From Arsukibacterium ikkense (GTDB lineage: Bacteria; Pseudomonadota; Gammaproteobacteria; Enterobacterales; Alteromonadaceae), in contig NZ_LAHO01000014.1 of the NCBI RefSeq assembly GCF_000987775.1, forward strand, positions 86,001-150,000: 64,000 nt of DNA, in the 5' to 3' direction. Made by a program: the position numbers and the translations under genes. Below are positions 15,839 to 24,899 of the stretch, piece after piece (the first letter of the stretch is position 1; every line of letters begins with the position of its first letter). The notes beneath the pieces are model-generated. The model had not been told where the DNA came from. It saw only the letters and a program-made list of their open reading frames with translations, and did not search any database.

Positions 15839-16024
15839 CCGCTGTATTTTGTTAACATAAGTGTCGGGTATTTTTACAATCCACGAGGGCCAACTGCCAG
15901 CTGACGTTTTAAACCTTTGAAATATAGTTGCTGTATATTCTGGCACTTTTATTGCGTTATTCCTGCTGCGTAACCACTTGCTACTGGTTTTTATCCAGTT
16001 CAGCAATAAAAAAGGATAACTCAA

Positions 16025-16618
16025 ATGAAAACTTTAACCGCGTTGCTAGCAGGAGCAGCATTGTGTTTATCAGGCTTTGCTCACTCGGGCATTATTTATG
16101 ATGAAGGTGTAGACGGTAATATTGAACAATATGGCACGATAAACCTGGAATTAGGTTCAAATACGATTATTGGTGACAGTTGTTTCAGCGCCGAATGCAA
16201 CGAATTTAACTGGTACATTTCTTTGCCTGACAATACCTATCTTGCTGCCGCTACCTATTTTTGGAGCAGCCCGGTATTAGATACCGATGGCTTTATCACT
16301 GACTTCTGGAACGGTCGCTATGTTGTGTTCGATGGCATTACTATCATAGACGTTGTTGGCACGCAAAGCTGGCTGGACGGTGGCGTGGGATTTTCGGTTA
16401 CTTTTGATGAGTTTGATTTGCTTGCCGGCGCCTCACCGTGGGGAGAGAACAGACTATTGTTCGGCTATGATTCAATAAGGAATGGCAGGGGCGGTTTATG
16501 GGATTTTACTGCAACCTTTACCGTGAATCAGTTAACGCCAACATTAGTGCCGTTGCCCTCTACCCTTGCTGTGTTTGGTTTGGGGCTGTTTGGCCTGGCT
16601 TGGCGGCGGCCTGATTGA
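16025..16618 (+). CDS. PEP-CTERM sorting-signal protein
   Basis: The 197-residue secreted protein has a signal peptide (KTLTALLAGAALCLSGFAHS). The C-terminus is VPLPSTLAVFGLGLFGLAWRR: a VPLPxT-like motif, a short hydrophobic helix and a basic tail. That is the PEP-CTERM signal recognised by exosortase, which removes it and routes the protein to the cell surface, usually in exopolysaccharide-producing Gram-negatives. The middle part is beta-rich and of unknown function. ATG 16025 follows an AAGGATAA site. No exosortase gene is in the window, so one is predicted elsewhere in the genome. Confidence 0.85.
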   Translation: MKTLTALLAGAALCLSGFAHSGIIYDEGVDGNIEQYGTINLELGSNTIIGDSCFSAECNEFNWYISLPDNTYLAAATYFWSSPVLDTDGFITDFWNGRYVVFDGITIIDVVGTQSWLDGGVGFSVTFDEFDLLAGASPWGENRLLFGYDSIRNGRGGLWDFTATFTVNQLTPTLVPLPSTLAVFGLGLFGLAWRRPD

Positions 16619-16698
16619 CTCCTCGCCAATGTATGGCTCGGCCCCTGATGTAATGGGTTATGCCTTGCAAAAGCTAGGCGTGCCCCATTTCTTTGCTA

Positions 16699-17079
16699 TT
16701 AACTATAGATATAGTTGCCCGGTCTCAAATGAAACATTTGATTAAATTCGGTTGTAACCAATTGCGCTATGGTCTGCAGGTCTAGCGCTTCCTCAGAAAT
16801 AGCATTCCTGAACTGCTCTTGTTTTATGCGGCTATTCGCTATGCCCGCAAAGGCTTTTCGCAATGCCACTGCCGACTTTCTATAGCCCGGAGGTTTACAG
16901 GGCGTTAATATTACACACAAGATAGCCGCCGAAAACAGAAAGTCGCCGGTATTTGGCTTAGTGTTGTGTTGTATCCCTCTTTGTACGGTGAATATGTCTA
17001 TCAAGGTCACCAGATCATCAATGGATTCTCCTAAATAGAGATGGTCTTCTAGTCCCTTCGCAAAGTCTCTACTGGTCAT
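16699..17079 (-). CDS. Hypothetical protein, downstream of a membrane protein
   Basis: The 126-residue protein has an AGAGGAAAAACC ribosome site before ATG 17079, and its start overlaps the end of the upstream gene by 11 bases. It is mostly soluble and helical with one moderately hydrophobic stretch (FLFSAAILCVIL). I do not recognise the family. Coupling to the membrane protein upstream suggests a joint function. Confidence 0.6.
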   Translation of the reverse strand: MTSRDFAKGLEDHLYLGESIDDLVTLIDIFTVQRGIQHNTKPNTGDFLFSAAILCVILTPCKPPGYRKSAVALRKAFAGIANSRIKQEQFRNAISEEALDLQTIAQLVTTEFNQMFHLRPGNYIYS

Positions 17080-17773
17080 GGTTTTTCCTCTGCTCGTTGA
17101 TTATTTTGATTACCGTCCCTGCTGAGTTAAAGAAGACTAATATATGGGCATTATCGCTGTTGTAATTCCAGGTATTGGTTTCTGCGTCCTGATCAGACGG
17201 TAAGCCCCATAATTGGATCACCTCTGTGTCACGCATGCCCAGACTAATTGGCGCGCGCAGTAACACAACAGTTTCGAGAGCGATACTTTCTTTTTTCGAA
17301 AATGCTCTTGGGTTTAGCTCTAACAGGAAAAAAAGCAACAAACATGCAAAACCTGCCGCAATTAATCCATACATAATGGCATTTGCGGCGATAAGTGAGC
17401 TGTTTTTATGCCAACTTAACATCAATTTGTCGTTAGTTACCTTGGTGCTTGCAATCGAAAAAGCTTGCCATGTCGCGATGACAATAACTGCAAAATAAAT
17501 TGCAATAGCAGCGAGCAGAAAGTCAATATCAGCAGTTGGAACTTTAGTGACTAAATAGCTTGTGAACACTGCAAGTATTGGCACAACAATTCCGAGTACC
17601 TGAATAGAGAAGTTGGTGGGCAATTTAAATAGATCCCGGTCAAAATCATGCTCAGTTTCACCTGCACCGTCTTTATTATAAAAATAACGTGTGCAAAAGA
17701 AGATTAGCACCGCAAGGATGATTGCTACAGAAATGGGTATGATAACCGCCAAAGAGTAATAGCTCTCTAACAT
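17069..17773 (-). CDS. Four-helix membrane protein with a BamE/SmpA-like tail
   Basis: The protein has 234 residues from ATG 17773; a TTG at 17806 is possible but unlikely. Hydrophobic segments lie at about 7-28, 57-78, 85-107 and 130-152. After the last helix comes ISLGMRDTEVIQLWGLPSDQD, then WNY and a hydrophobic strand ending in GTVIKI. This order (GM-xx-V-xxL-G-P, then W-Y, then a final strand) resembles the BamE/SmpA small-domain fold. Function is unknown. It is the first gene of a two-gene unit with 16699-17079. Confidence 0.65.
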   Translation of the reverse strand: MLESYYSLAVIIPISVAIILAVLIFFCTRYFYNKDGAGETEHDFDRDLFKLPTNFSIQVLGIVVPILAVFTSYLVTKVPTADIDFLLAAIAIYFAVIVIATWQAFSIASTKVTNDKLMLSWHKNSSLIAANAIMYGLIAAGFACLLLFFLLELNPRAFSKKESIALETVVLLRAPISLGMRDTEVIQLWGLPSDQDAETNTWNYNSDNAHILVFFNSAGTVIKIINEQRKNHDQ

Positions 17774-17849
17774 GAAAGTGCTATGCCGTAGTGCTTTTTT
17801 ATTCAATTATAGTAGTCTAGTGAAGTAAATCTGCAAATCCACAGCCGGG

Positions 17850-17896
17850 GGACAGGCACGCTCAGGCTCCTGCAAAAGACGTTTTGTCTCCTGTCC
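17850..17896. repeat. REP-like inverted repeat
   Basis: GGACAGG (17850-17856) and CCTGTCC (17890-17896) form an inverted pair around ~33 bases. The left arm reads GGGGGACAGGCACG, sharing GGACAGGCAC with a second inverted repeat at 25967-26003. Such GGGACAGGCACC-like words are common in REP sequences spread by REP-associated tyrosine transposases; none is encoded here. Confidence 0.5.
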
Positions 17897-17981
17897 GTTA
17901 AGTTACCGGTTGGTAAAATCACCAGCTGAAACTATATGAAATTTAATTTCGCACTCACTTAATATCGCAGGTGCAGCAAAC

Positions 17982-18153
17982 AAATTAATTAGGGTGCGTC
18001 CCAATTAATTAAACAAATTAATTAGGGTGCGTCCCAATTAATTAGGGTGAAATAAATTAATTAGAAATTAATTAGGGTGCGTCCCTGAAATTAATTAGGG
18101 TGCGTCCCTGAATGACTAATTAGGGTGCGTCCCTGAATGACAGGGTGCGTCCC
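17982..18153 (+). repeat. Cluster of six AATTAGGGTGCGTCCC repeats
   Basis: The core GGGTGCGTCCC occurs six times in 172 bp, ending at 18002, 18035, 18085, 18108, 18133 and 18153. Most copies are preceded by AAATTAATTA, and the last four are followed by TGAA. Distances between copies vary from 20 to 50 bp, and the flanking AT-rich arms partly mirror each other. This is a REP-type cluster, not a CRISPR array and not coding. The stretch 17897-17981 before it holds nothing I can identify. Confidence 0.85.
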
Positions 18154-18191
18154 TGAATGACTGTTCAGTATTGGGTGTGCCGCCCGGTCCC

Positions 18192-18629
18192 TTAGTGCCC
18201 TTCAAACGAGATAAAATCCAGGGTAATCTCGCAGGTTAATAGTTTGGATATAGGGCAGTTTACTTTCGCTTCCAGCGCTGCTTTTTCAAAATCGGCGCTA
18301 TTCATACCCGGCACTTTGGCCTCTAATCCTATTGCCGATTTGGTGATAATAAAGCCATCACCTTCTTTTTCCAGGCTGATTTCTACCTTACACTCCAGGG
18401 TACCGCCGGTGAAGCCTTGCTTGGCTAATCCAAAAGCCAGTGCCATAGTAAAACAAGATGCGTGCGCGGCAGCAATTTGTTCCTCCGGGTTAGTGCCTGC
18501 TTTATCCTCAAAGCGGGTATTGAAGCCATAAGGTTGGTCTTGCAAAGCGCCAGATTGGGTAGACACCTGGCCGTTGCCCTCTTTACCCAGGCCTTGATAT
18601 TTTGCCATTGCCCATTTGATTATTGCCAT
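18192..18629 (-). CDS. osmC: OsmC/Ohr-family peroxiredoxin
   Basis: The 145-residue protein matches OsmC across its length: a catalytic Arg/Glu region (NTRFED, GTNPEEQIAAAHASCFTMAL) and two cysteines, one in AHASC and one in KVNCPISKLL. These thiols reduce organic hydroperoxides in the cytoplasm. The start ATG 18629 has a TAGGAG site. OsmC is more likely than Ohr given the sequence style, but the subfamily call is from memory. Confidence 0.9.
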   Translation of the reverse strand: MAIIKWAMAKYQGLGKEGNGQVSTQSGALQDQPYGFNTRFEDKAGTNPEEQIAAAHASCFTMALAFGLAKQGFTGGTLECKVEISLEKEGDGFIITKSAIGLEAKVPGMNSADFEKAALEAKVNCPISKLLTCEITLDFISFEGH

Positions 18630-18804
18630 TTTATGCTCCTAAATTGCTAACGTGAGTTGTCGGTACCGAGGCAGTACAAGCAATAGCCGTTCCAGCTTTG
18701 CCAAGCCGCGCCCGCTGTGGCTTTAGCCAGCAAGGCGCTGGCCTGGTCCGGTAATGACTTCATAGTACGGCGTAAAAATTGTAAAATTTGCACAGGAGCG
18801 GTAA

Positions 18805-19035
18805 ATGTATATTGGTATATTTTTAATCATTTGTGCGGCGGCTTTTATGTACAGAGTGGCCCAATATGAAAAACGTCGGGGTTGGCTGTGGGGTAGCGTA
18901 ACAGCCATGATTATTCTGCTGCTGTCGCAGGTGATTTTATCAACCTATCTGCCAGCATTAGTTGGGGTAATAGTGGCATACATGTTAATGATGGCAGCGA
19001 ATATTTATCAGCCAGTAAAAAAAGGGCCAATTTAA
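18805..19035 (+). CDS. Small two-helix membrane protein
   Basis: The 76-residue protein has two hydrophobic helices (about 2-15 and 27-66, the second probably two spans) around a basic loop (YEKRRGW). A strong AGGAGCGGTAA site precedes ATG 18805. I do not recognise it. The next small gene starts 23 bp downstream on the same strand, so the two may be co-transcribed. Confidence 0.6.
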   Translation: MYIGIFLIICAAAFMYRVAQYEKRRGWLWGSVTAMIILLLSQVILSTYLPALVGVIVAYMLMMAANIYQPVKKGPI

Positions 19036-19058
19036 TCACGTCAGTGGAGCTCCCAACT

Positions 19059-19277
19059 ATGCGCGACAGCTTAAGACAAAAAATTATTACCGTTTGTGAC
19101 AAAAAAATGCTCGCTAAAGGCGAGACAGTGGGCGTGTCGTTTTACGCCTTTTTCGCCAATAAAAATGATGATCCAGACTTATTAATGGAAGCGGCAAGCT
19201 GGTGGATCCAAACCCACCGGCTGGACCATTTTGAAAAAGCGCTGAAAATAAAGCAGCTGGTTACCGCAGGGCTTTAA
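19059..19277 (+). CDS. Small conserved protein (DUF6500-like)
   Basis: The protein has 72 residues from ATG 19059, with GGAG nine bases upstream; a GTG at 19044 lies before that site. The sequence (VGVSFYAFFANKNDDPDLLMEAASWWIQTHRLDHFEKA) has the look of a conserved cytoplasmic family that I recall as DUF6500. That label is from memory and uncertain. Function unknown. Confidence 0.7.
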   Translation: MRDSLRQKIITVCDKKMLAKGETVGVSFYAFFANKNDDPDLLMEAASWWIQTHRLDHFEKALKIKQLVTAGL

Positions 19278-19316
19278 GGTGTTTTGCTTGTTGCCGCAGA
19301 CCGCCGTTGATTAAAG

Positions 19317-20339
19317 TTATATTTTAAGGACTAAGGTGTCAGCGACTTTATCCTGAATAGCTTGCCGGTTTGGGTCCCAGTATATTTGAATAAACCCCAG
19401 CAGCCCGGTGGCAATGCCTGCGCTGTAGCCACCCTGGCGACCAAATGCCTGCCACAGCGAGAGGGGAGTATTATTTAGCTGCACCACTTTTATCGCCATA
19501 GCGGCTTTGCCAAGCGTTTGGCCACCGTTCCAACTGATAAACAGGGTGAAATAAAACACCGCCCAGCCAAAACCAATACCTAAGTCGGTTAACATACCTT
19601 GCAGCCATTTCAGCACACTGTGCTCCGATTGCGCTAACGGTTGCCACCAGCTGCTGTTTGCCCCGGGCTGAGTGGTCGCCTGAATTAACGCCTCTGTAGC
19701 CTGCTGCGCGGCTTGTTGGCGGTGCTGCTTAATGTTACTCATCACTCTGTTGTGTGCAGCTTTCTGTTCAGCCTCAGTTAGTATTGAGTCTTCAAGTAAC
19801 TCTTTAACTATGCCGTCAATTTCGTTGTCGGTGAGCTTACTGCCACGTAATTGCTCGCTGATATTGTCTAACTGCCTATCAGCGCATTCGGCATTGCAAT
19901 CTGTCTTGGTAAGCGTAATGGCGCTGGCGGTAATTAATAAACTCGCTTTCACTTTGTAGTCGCTGCGCTTGTCGGTTTTCTCCGGCATGAATGGCAGTAA
20001 CAGCATTGACAATAACGCGAAGGCGATGACAATATTTCTGCGTTTGTTGTGCTGTTGCAGATGGCAGCGAAAAGCCAGATAAGCCGCCACCGGCAGCAGA
20101 AATAACAAGCTAGCTGAGGTAAATAAAGCGATTAGCAGCAGATCCAGCGCTATTGCCACGCCACGGCGCCATGGCTTTGCCAGGGCGCGACCTACCAGCG
20201 CACTGGCTACGGTAAAATCATGTGGAGTAACCACCTGACGTACTTGCTGCACTGACAGCTGCTGGCCAGCAAGATCAACATATACCCCCGGCGTCACTTC
20301 GGTAATGCTGGCATTATCGTCAAACTGGTGCAAACTCAT
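19317..20339 (-). CDS. RDD-family membrane protein
   Basis: The 340-residue protein has a soluble N-terminal ~50 residues, helices at about 55-85 and 95-115, a long charged and glutamine-rich extracytoplasmic or cytoplasmic loop (about 120-235), and C-terminal helices with SWNGGQTLGKAAMAIKVV and DPNRQAIQDKVADTLVL. The last two motifs identify the RDD family (Arg, Asp, Asp near membrane helices), whose role is often ion transport or unknown. The large insertion between the helices is unusual for RDD proteins. Confidence 0.82.
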   Translation of the reverse strand: MSLHQFDDNASITEVTPGVYVDLAGQQLSVQQVRQVVTPHDFTVASALVGRALAKPWRRGVAIALDLLLIALFTSASLLFLLPVAAYLAFRCHLQQHNKRRNIVIAFALLSMLLLPFMPEKTDKRSDYKVKASLLITASAITLTKTDCNAECADRQLDNISEQLRGSKLTDNEIDGIVKELLEDSILTEAEQKAAHNRVMSNIKQHRQQAAQQATEALIQATTQPGANSSWWQPLAQSEHSVLKWLQGMLTDLGIGFGWAVFYFTLFISWNGGQTLGKAAMAIKVVQLNNTPLSLWQAFGRQGGYSAGIATGLLGFIQIYWDPNRQAIQDKVADTLVLKI

Positions 20340-20485
20340 AAAAGTGTGGCTCTACCATGTAAAAGCTCAATTTACGCTAAACAGGCGCAAAAGCTATTGT
20401 AATATGTGTCTTTACACTTGAGAGCTGAGTAAGTAAGTGGGGGCACCGAGGCGGCGTAAAAACCTCAGTGGCATAACTGTCGTTC

Positions 20486-21736
20486 TCACCACGAAAGGCG
20501 GGCGACGACACGCGCTTGCTTAAGGTACAGTGAAAACGACCAGCCATTGCGTTCACACAGCCGTTGCACAATGCCCAACCCCAGACCGTAGCCATGAGAC
20601 GATGCGTTGTTCGCGGTGCGCCGCTCATCAGCAGCATGGCTCAGCTGATTGGTGACTAACAGCTCGTGCGCTTTGATGCAAATGGTGATGGGGCCGTGCC
20701 CGTCAAGGGTGTGCTCGAACGCATTTCGTACCAGATTATTAACCGCGATAGCAAAAGCCTGCGGATGGCCGCAGATTTCGGGTGCTGCCAGTTCTTCAAT
20801 ATCGACATCAACTAACTTGCGGCTGAGCAGGTAGCGTTGCTGTTCTATTGCCTTGCTCACCAGTGGCAGCACTGAAAACTGCTCGCTATACAAGCCATCG
20901 TCGGCTTCGCGGGCGAGGCACAAGAACATTTCAATCGTGGTTTTGATATCGAGTGTGGCACGCCTGATGCGATCTAGCGCCTTCATATCAGCCGCGGCCA
21001 GTGCGCTGTGCTCCAGCAGCTCAAGCGCACCTGTTATTACCGTGACCGGCGTGCGCAGCTCATGGCTGGCTGAATCGGTAAAGTAGCGTTCTCTGGCAAT
21101 AAAGGCACTGATCCGTTCAAGCGTCTTTTCAATGGTCTGCGCCAGCATACCCACTTCATCATCGCCAAAGCGGCCAGACTCTATGCGTTTATAATCATCC
21201 ATCGACAGATGTTCCAGATCGATGGCCGCAACCACGTTGGCAAGTTGCGCAACAGGGGCGATAGCCCGGCGCATCACCAGCACGCCCAGCCCGAAGCCAA
21301 CAGCCCCCAGGGTTCCCACCACAGCGCTAATCACCAGCAGCCACCACCAATCCTCTACTGATGCCGCCTCAATGCCGGCAACGTCGAACACCACAAAGGC
21401 GCGACGCGGCTGGTTGCCGGCGGCTGGCTGTTCATGGTCGATAAATAGCACTGCGACATGCAACTCTTCTTTTTCAAATTCGTACAATCCTGCTTGGGGG
21501 TTGCTCTGCGCCCATTGCCGGAGTGATGCCGGCAGGCTATCAAGCTCGTCGTAGCCACGAAGGTTCACCGGCATAACGGGATAACTGTCGGCGGCCAGCT
21601 GCAGCTGATTGATCAACACCCGGTCTTCGCTCAATTTGATGGCAGCGAAGAAGGCGAAGCCCCAGAGCACGCTCAGTACGGCAACACATAGCGCAAAGGC
21701 CAGTGCGACACGCTTACGCAAACTGTGCCGGAACAT
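20486..21736 (-). CDS. Sensor histidine kinase (OmpR-type pair)
   Basis: The 416-residue protein has helices at about 10-33 and 133-157 enclosing a ~100-residue periplasmic domain. HAMP follows, then HisKA with the phospho-His in SHELRTPVTVITG, then HATPase_c with the N-box (NNLVRNAFEHT) and a G-box (GYGLGLGIVQRLC). Its ATG is two bases after the stop of the response regulator. It is the third gene of an operon led by a TonB receptor, which suggests it senses envelope or substrate state linked to that receptor. Confidence 0.93.
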   Translation of the reverse strand: MFRHSLRKRVALAFALCVAVLSVLWGFAFFAAIKLSEDRVLINQLQLAADSYPVMPVNLRGYDELDSLPASLRQWAQSNPQAGLYEFEKEELHVAVLFIDHEQPAAGNQPRRAFVVFDVAGIEAASVEDWWWLLVISAVVGTLGAVGFGLGVLVMRRAIAPVAQLANVVAAIDLEHLSMDDYKRIESGRFGDDEVGMLAQTIEKTLERISAFIARERYFTDSASHELRTPVTVITGALELLEHSALAAADMKALDRIRRATLDIKTTIEMFLCLAREADDGLYSEQFSVLPLVSKAIEQQRYLLSRKLVDVDIEELAAPEICGHPQAFAIAVNNLVRNAFEHTLDGHGPITICIKAHELLVTNQLSHAADERRTANNASSHGYGLGLGIVQRLCERNGWSFSLYLKQARVVARLSW

Positions 21737-21738
21737 GC

Positions 21739-22440
21739 TTAGTTATCCTCTGCAATGCGGTAGCCGATGCGATGCACCGTATGGATTAGCGCTTTGGCAA
21801 AGGGCTTGTCGATAGCCTGGCGCAACTTGTACAGGTGCGAGCGCAGCGCATCACCATCGGGAGGCTCGTCAGCCCATAATAGGGTTTCCAGCTCATCACG
21901 CGCCACCACAGACGGCGCTTGTTCCATCAGGCGTTGCAGCAGTCTGATACCGGCAGGGCTGAGATCGATGCGCGTTCCGGCACGCTGTACTTGCAGCGTA
22001 GATTTGTTCAGCGTCAAATCAGCAACGGTTAACACTTTGTCGGTTCTGCCGTAGCTCCGTTTATATAGCGCCTGCAGTCGTGCATGCAGCTCTTGCAATG
22101 CAAATGGCTTAACCAAATAGTCATCGGCTCCCGCCGCAAACCCGTTAAGTTTATCGGCAAGCGTGTCTCTGGCGGTTAATATCAGCACCGGTGTGGCAAT
22201 ATCGGCATCGGCTCGCAGCTTTTGGCAGAAACTCAGGCCATCCATGCCTGGTAGCATCAGATCAAGCACAATAATGTCGAACCTATTGGTCAACGCCAAC
22301 TGCAATGCCCTGATGCCGTCGTAGGCAAAATCCATGATGTAACTATACTTTTCAAGATAGGCGGCAATGTTGTCGCAAATGTCACGGTTGTCTTCAACAA
22401 TTAATACTCTAATTGGTGTCGCTCCATATACGTTTACCAT
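21739..22440 (-). CDS. OmpR-family response regulator
   Basis: The protein has 233 residues from ATG 22440, with AAGGAG upstream. The receiver domain has the acidic pair (VEDNRD), phospho-Asp in DLMLPGMDG and the Lys in LVKPF. The winged helix covers about 135-230 (LSPAGIRLLQRLME, LRSHLYKLRQAID). It pairs with the kinase at 20486-21736 and follows the TonB receptor gene by 53 bp. Confidence 0.95.
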   Translation of the reverse strand: MVNVYGATPIRVLIVEDNRDICDNIAAYLEKYSYIMDFAYDGIRALQLALTNRFDIIVLDLMLPGMDGLSFCQKLRADADIATPVLILTARDTLADKLNGFAAGADDYLVKPFALQELHARLQALYKRSYGRTDKVLTVADLTLNKSTLQVQRAGTRIDLSPAGIRLLQRLMEQAPSVVARDELETLLWADEPPDGDALRSHLYKLRQAIDKPFAKALIHTVHRIGYRIAEDN

Positions 22441-22493
22441 CTGCCGCCACTCCTTACCCGCTTTGGTCCGTGTTTGCCGGCTCTTGCCCAATG

Positions 22494-24899
22494 CTACCAG
22501 CTGTAATCCAGCCGCAAACCAATCAGCGGCTCTGTTTCACCACTGTCTGCTACCAGCACTCCGCGGCGGTAGTCAAACTCGTTTTCATCGCCCGACGACG
22601 CTGCCGTTACATTGATCACATCAAGAAAGGCAGTTACATCTATCGGACCGAAGGCGCGTCTATAGTCAACCCGGGCATTCAACAAGCCGGAACCACTGGT
22701 GCGCCCGACATTACGCTCAGTGATCTCTTTTGAATAGCGTAGCGGTTGTCCGGGGCCCAATACGTCGGAGTGAATAATAAAGTTATCATCTGGTCTGCCA
22801 GAAAGATATTTGTAACGCCCGGCGACCTTCCAGCGGTCGCTGATTTCCCAGGTCAGGCCCAGGGTGGCAACATGCTTGCGGCTAAAGTCAGCGGCTAACT
22901 TACCGCGGCCGTCTTTCCTGTCAACTTTCGCATCGTTGTAAGAGTAGGTTGCGCTGGCATACAAACCTTCGCGAATGGTACCGTTAATCACAATATCAAC
23001 ACCATAAGAGCTGCCATCACCACTATTGGCAAAGGTACCGCTGGTGCGATCAAGGTCTACCACCAGGTTGTCGAGCTTTTGATAATAGGCTTCGGTTAAC
23101 ACCGACCAATCTCCACCCAGAAAGTATTTAAAACCAACACTGCTGTGGCTGATTTTTTCGTTCTTAAGATCATTAGACTCGTTAGCAGCAAGCTCTAAAA
23201 ACCGAGGCGACTGATGAAACAGTCCTGCGGTGGCAAAATATCTAATCGTTCTAACCGGCTGCCAGTTAACGCTGAACCTGGGCGAGGCAAAGCTTTCATT
23301 GGCAAAGCCGTCCCGCTCCAGCCTTAAGCCGGTGCCAAAATCCCAATCACCTTGTTGAAAAATCTGCTCAACGTAGCCAGCATAGCTGGTTTCTTTGCGA
23401 CGTGTTGCCGAGTTAATGTTGCCGGGCTCAAGCACAATAAACCGCTGCTCTGGATCTGCTCTGAAATCATCGGCGTCGTAAGTAAAGCGGATCCAGTCAC
23501 CATTCAGCACAGTGTTGTAGTCCAGTTCAAGTTGGGTTAGCCGCACTCCGGCGCTGAATATACCCCATTGGTTCAGCGTCTCAAAATCGCTGCGCCAGCC
23601 AATCTCGGTTTCAGCCTCACCAATGGTAATAATGTTTTCCCGCACCGGAAAACTGGACGCCGGTGAGCCCTCCGGTACCAGATCCGGAAAGGCTTCACCT
23701 TCTGAGCTCACCTTGTCGCTTGTCCGATAATAAAGCTTATTGGTCCAGACTGCCGTTTCCCCGATTAATGAGCGCAATGTCAGGCCATACAAATCACTAT
23801 CCTGTTCAGCATATTGCAGCGCAACATCTTCGAAATTGGGCGATTCAAACACGTGTGTTACGTCGCGGCTGTAGTCTTCGTGGGTATCTATCAGCAGAAT
23901 TTCCAGGGTGTGGTTCTGGTTAAGGGGTATCACCGACTTAACGATGATATCTCTTAGCACTGGCTCGCCAATGTCCAGCTCTTCAATAGTTTCAAACAAC
24001 TTGCCGAAATCCAGCCGGCGGGCAGAAATAAGCATTGTTGCATCTTCGGTGATACCGGCAGGGCCGTCATAACCCACTTCATAGCCGGCAAGGTCGAGGC
24101 GCAGACTGGCTGAAGGGCTTGGGTTGCCACCGGCGACATCCAGTTTTAGTAGCGAAGCCGCGCGGCCACCATAAGCCGCTCCCCAGCCACCGGGTGAAAA
24201 CTCGGCACCGCTGATCACATTAGGGGCGAAAATCGAGAAACGGCCACCACCGCCAACATCTTCTTCTTCACCCAATGTGGCATCAAAGTGCACGGCCTTA
24301 TCAAACGGAAAGTCGTCAACGAATATCAAATTATCTCGCGGGCCACGGCCGCGAACACTAAAGCTGGCGAATTCACTGGCAGAGGCCAGGCCGGGTAAAC
24401 CGTCCAGGGAGAGCAGTGGGTCTGCGCCACCGCCGACAGCGCTTCTGAGCGCTTCTCTGTCGAGATAGGTGCTGGAACCAGACCCAAATGTATCAGATTG
24501 CCGTCCCCGAACCAGTACCTTTTCAATATCCACTTCGCTGAGTTTAAATTCAATTCTGATATTTTTACGGGTAATCACCCTTAGGCTTGGCTCAGACACG
24601 GTAGCGAAGCCGCTTTTCGTCAGGTTCACCGAGTACAGGCCGGGGTCGAGCTGCTCAACAACAATACGGCCTTGCTCGTCAGTTTCTAGCGTCTGGCTGG
24701 AATTGGTTTGTCGTTTCCTGAGCGTGATCTGCACAGCGGGTAGTGGCCGGTCAGTTTGCTGATTTAAAACAACGATAGTCAGCGCACCGGGGGCTTCTGC
24801 GGCACTGGCATAAATTGGCAAGCCAAACAGTGGCAAGCCAAGCAACAGCGTCCACAGTTTCAACCACCAAACCTTTGTTAATTGCCTGCTTATATTCAT
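22494..24899 (-). CDS. TonB-dependent receptor leading a two-component operon
   Basis: The protein has 801 residues from ATG 24899, with AAGGA/GGGAG upstream; longer in-frame starts are rejected. It has a signal peptide (LLLGLPLFGLPIYASAAE), a carboxypeptidase-like regulatory domain at about 38-130 (ALTIVVLNQQTDRPLPAVQI), a plug with SVRGRGPRDNLIFVDDFP, and a large barrel ending in RLDYSW. The substrate is unknown. The N-terminal regulatory-like domain and the co-transcribed two-component system suggest an inducible uptake system. Confidence 0.9.
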   Translation of the reverse strand: MNISRQLTKVWWLKLWTLLLGLPLFGLPIYASAAEAPGALTIVVLNQQTDRPLPAVQITLRKRQTNSSQTLETDEQGRIVVEQLDPGLYSVNLTKSGFATVSEPSLRVITRKNIRIEFKLSEVDIEKVLVRGRQSDTFGSGSSTYLDREALRSAVGGGADPLLSLDGLPGLASASEFASFSVRGRGPRDNLIFVDDFPFDKAVHFDATLGEEEDVGGGGRFSIFAPNVISGAEFSPGGWGAAYGGRAASLLKLDVAGGNPSPSASLRLDLAGYEVGYDGPAGITEDATMLISARRLDFGKLFETIEELDIGEPVLRDIIVKSVIPLNQNHTLEILLIDTHEDYSRDVTHVFESPNFEDVALQYAEQDSDLYGLTLRSLIGETAVWTNKLYYRTSDKVSSEGEAFPDLVPEGSPASSFPVRENIITIGEAETEIGWRSDFETLNQWGIFSAGVRLTQLELDYNTVLNGDWIRFTYDADDFRADPEQRFIVLEPGNINSATRRKETSYAGYVEQIFQQGDWDFGTGLRLERDGFANESFASPRFSVNWQPVRTIRYFATAGLFHQSPRFLELAANESNDLKNEKISHSSVGFKYFLGGDWSVLTEAYYQKLDNLVVDLDRTSGTFANSGDGSSYGVDIVINGTIREGLYASATYSYNDAKVDRKDGRGKLAADFSRKHVATLGLTWEISDRWKVAGRYKYLSGRPDDNFIIHSDVLGPGQPLRYSKEITERNVGRTSGSGLLNARVDYRRAFGPIDVTAFLDVINVTAASSGDENEFDYRRGVLVADSGETEPLIGLRLDYSW

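Noticed and set aside
15764..16024. 86-codon minus-strand frame
   Set aside because: It covers the promoter region of the PEP-CTERM gene, has no ribosome site, and part of it is opposite the hydrolase remnant.
17982..18153. Possible CRISPR array
   Set aside because: Repeats are only 11-21 bp, spacing varies from 20 to 50 bp, flanks are shared rather than unique, and no cas gene is nearby.
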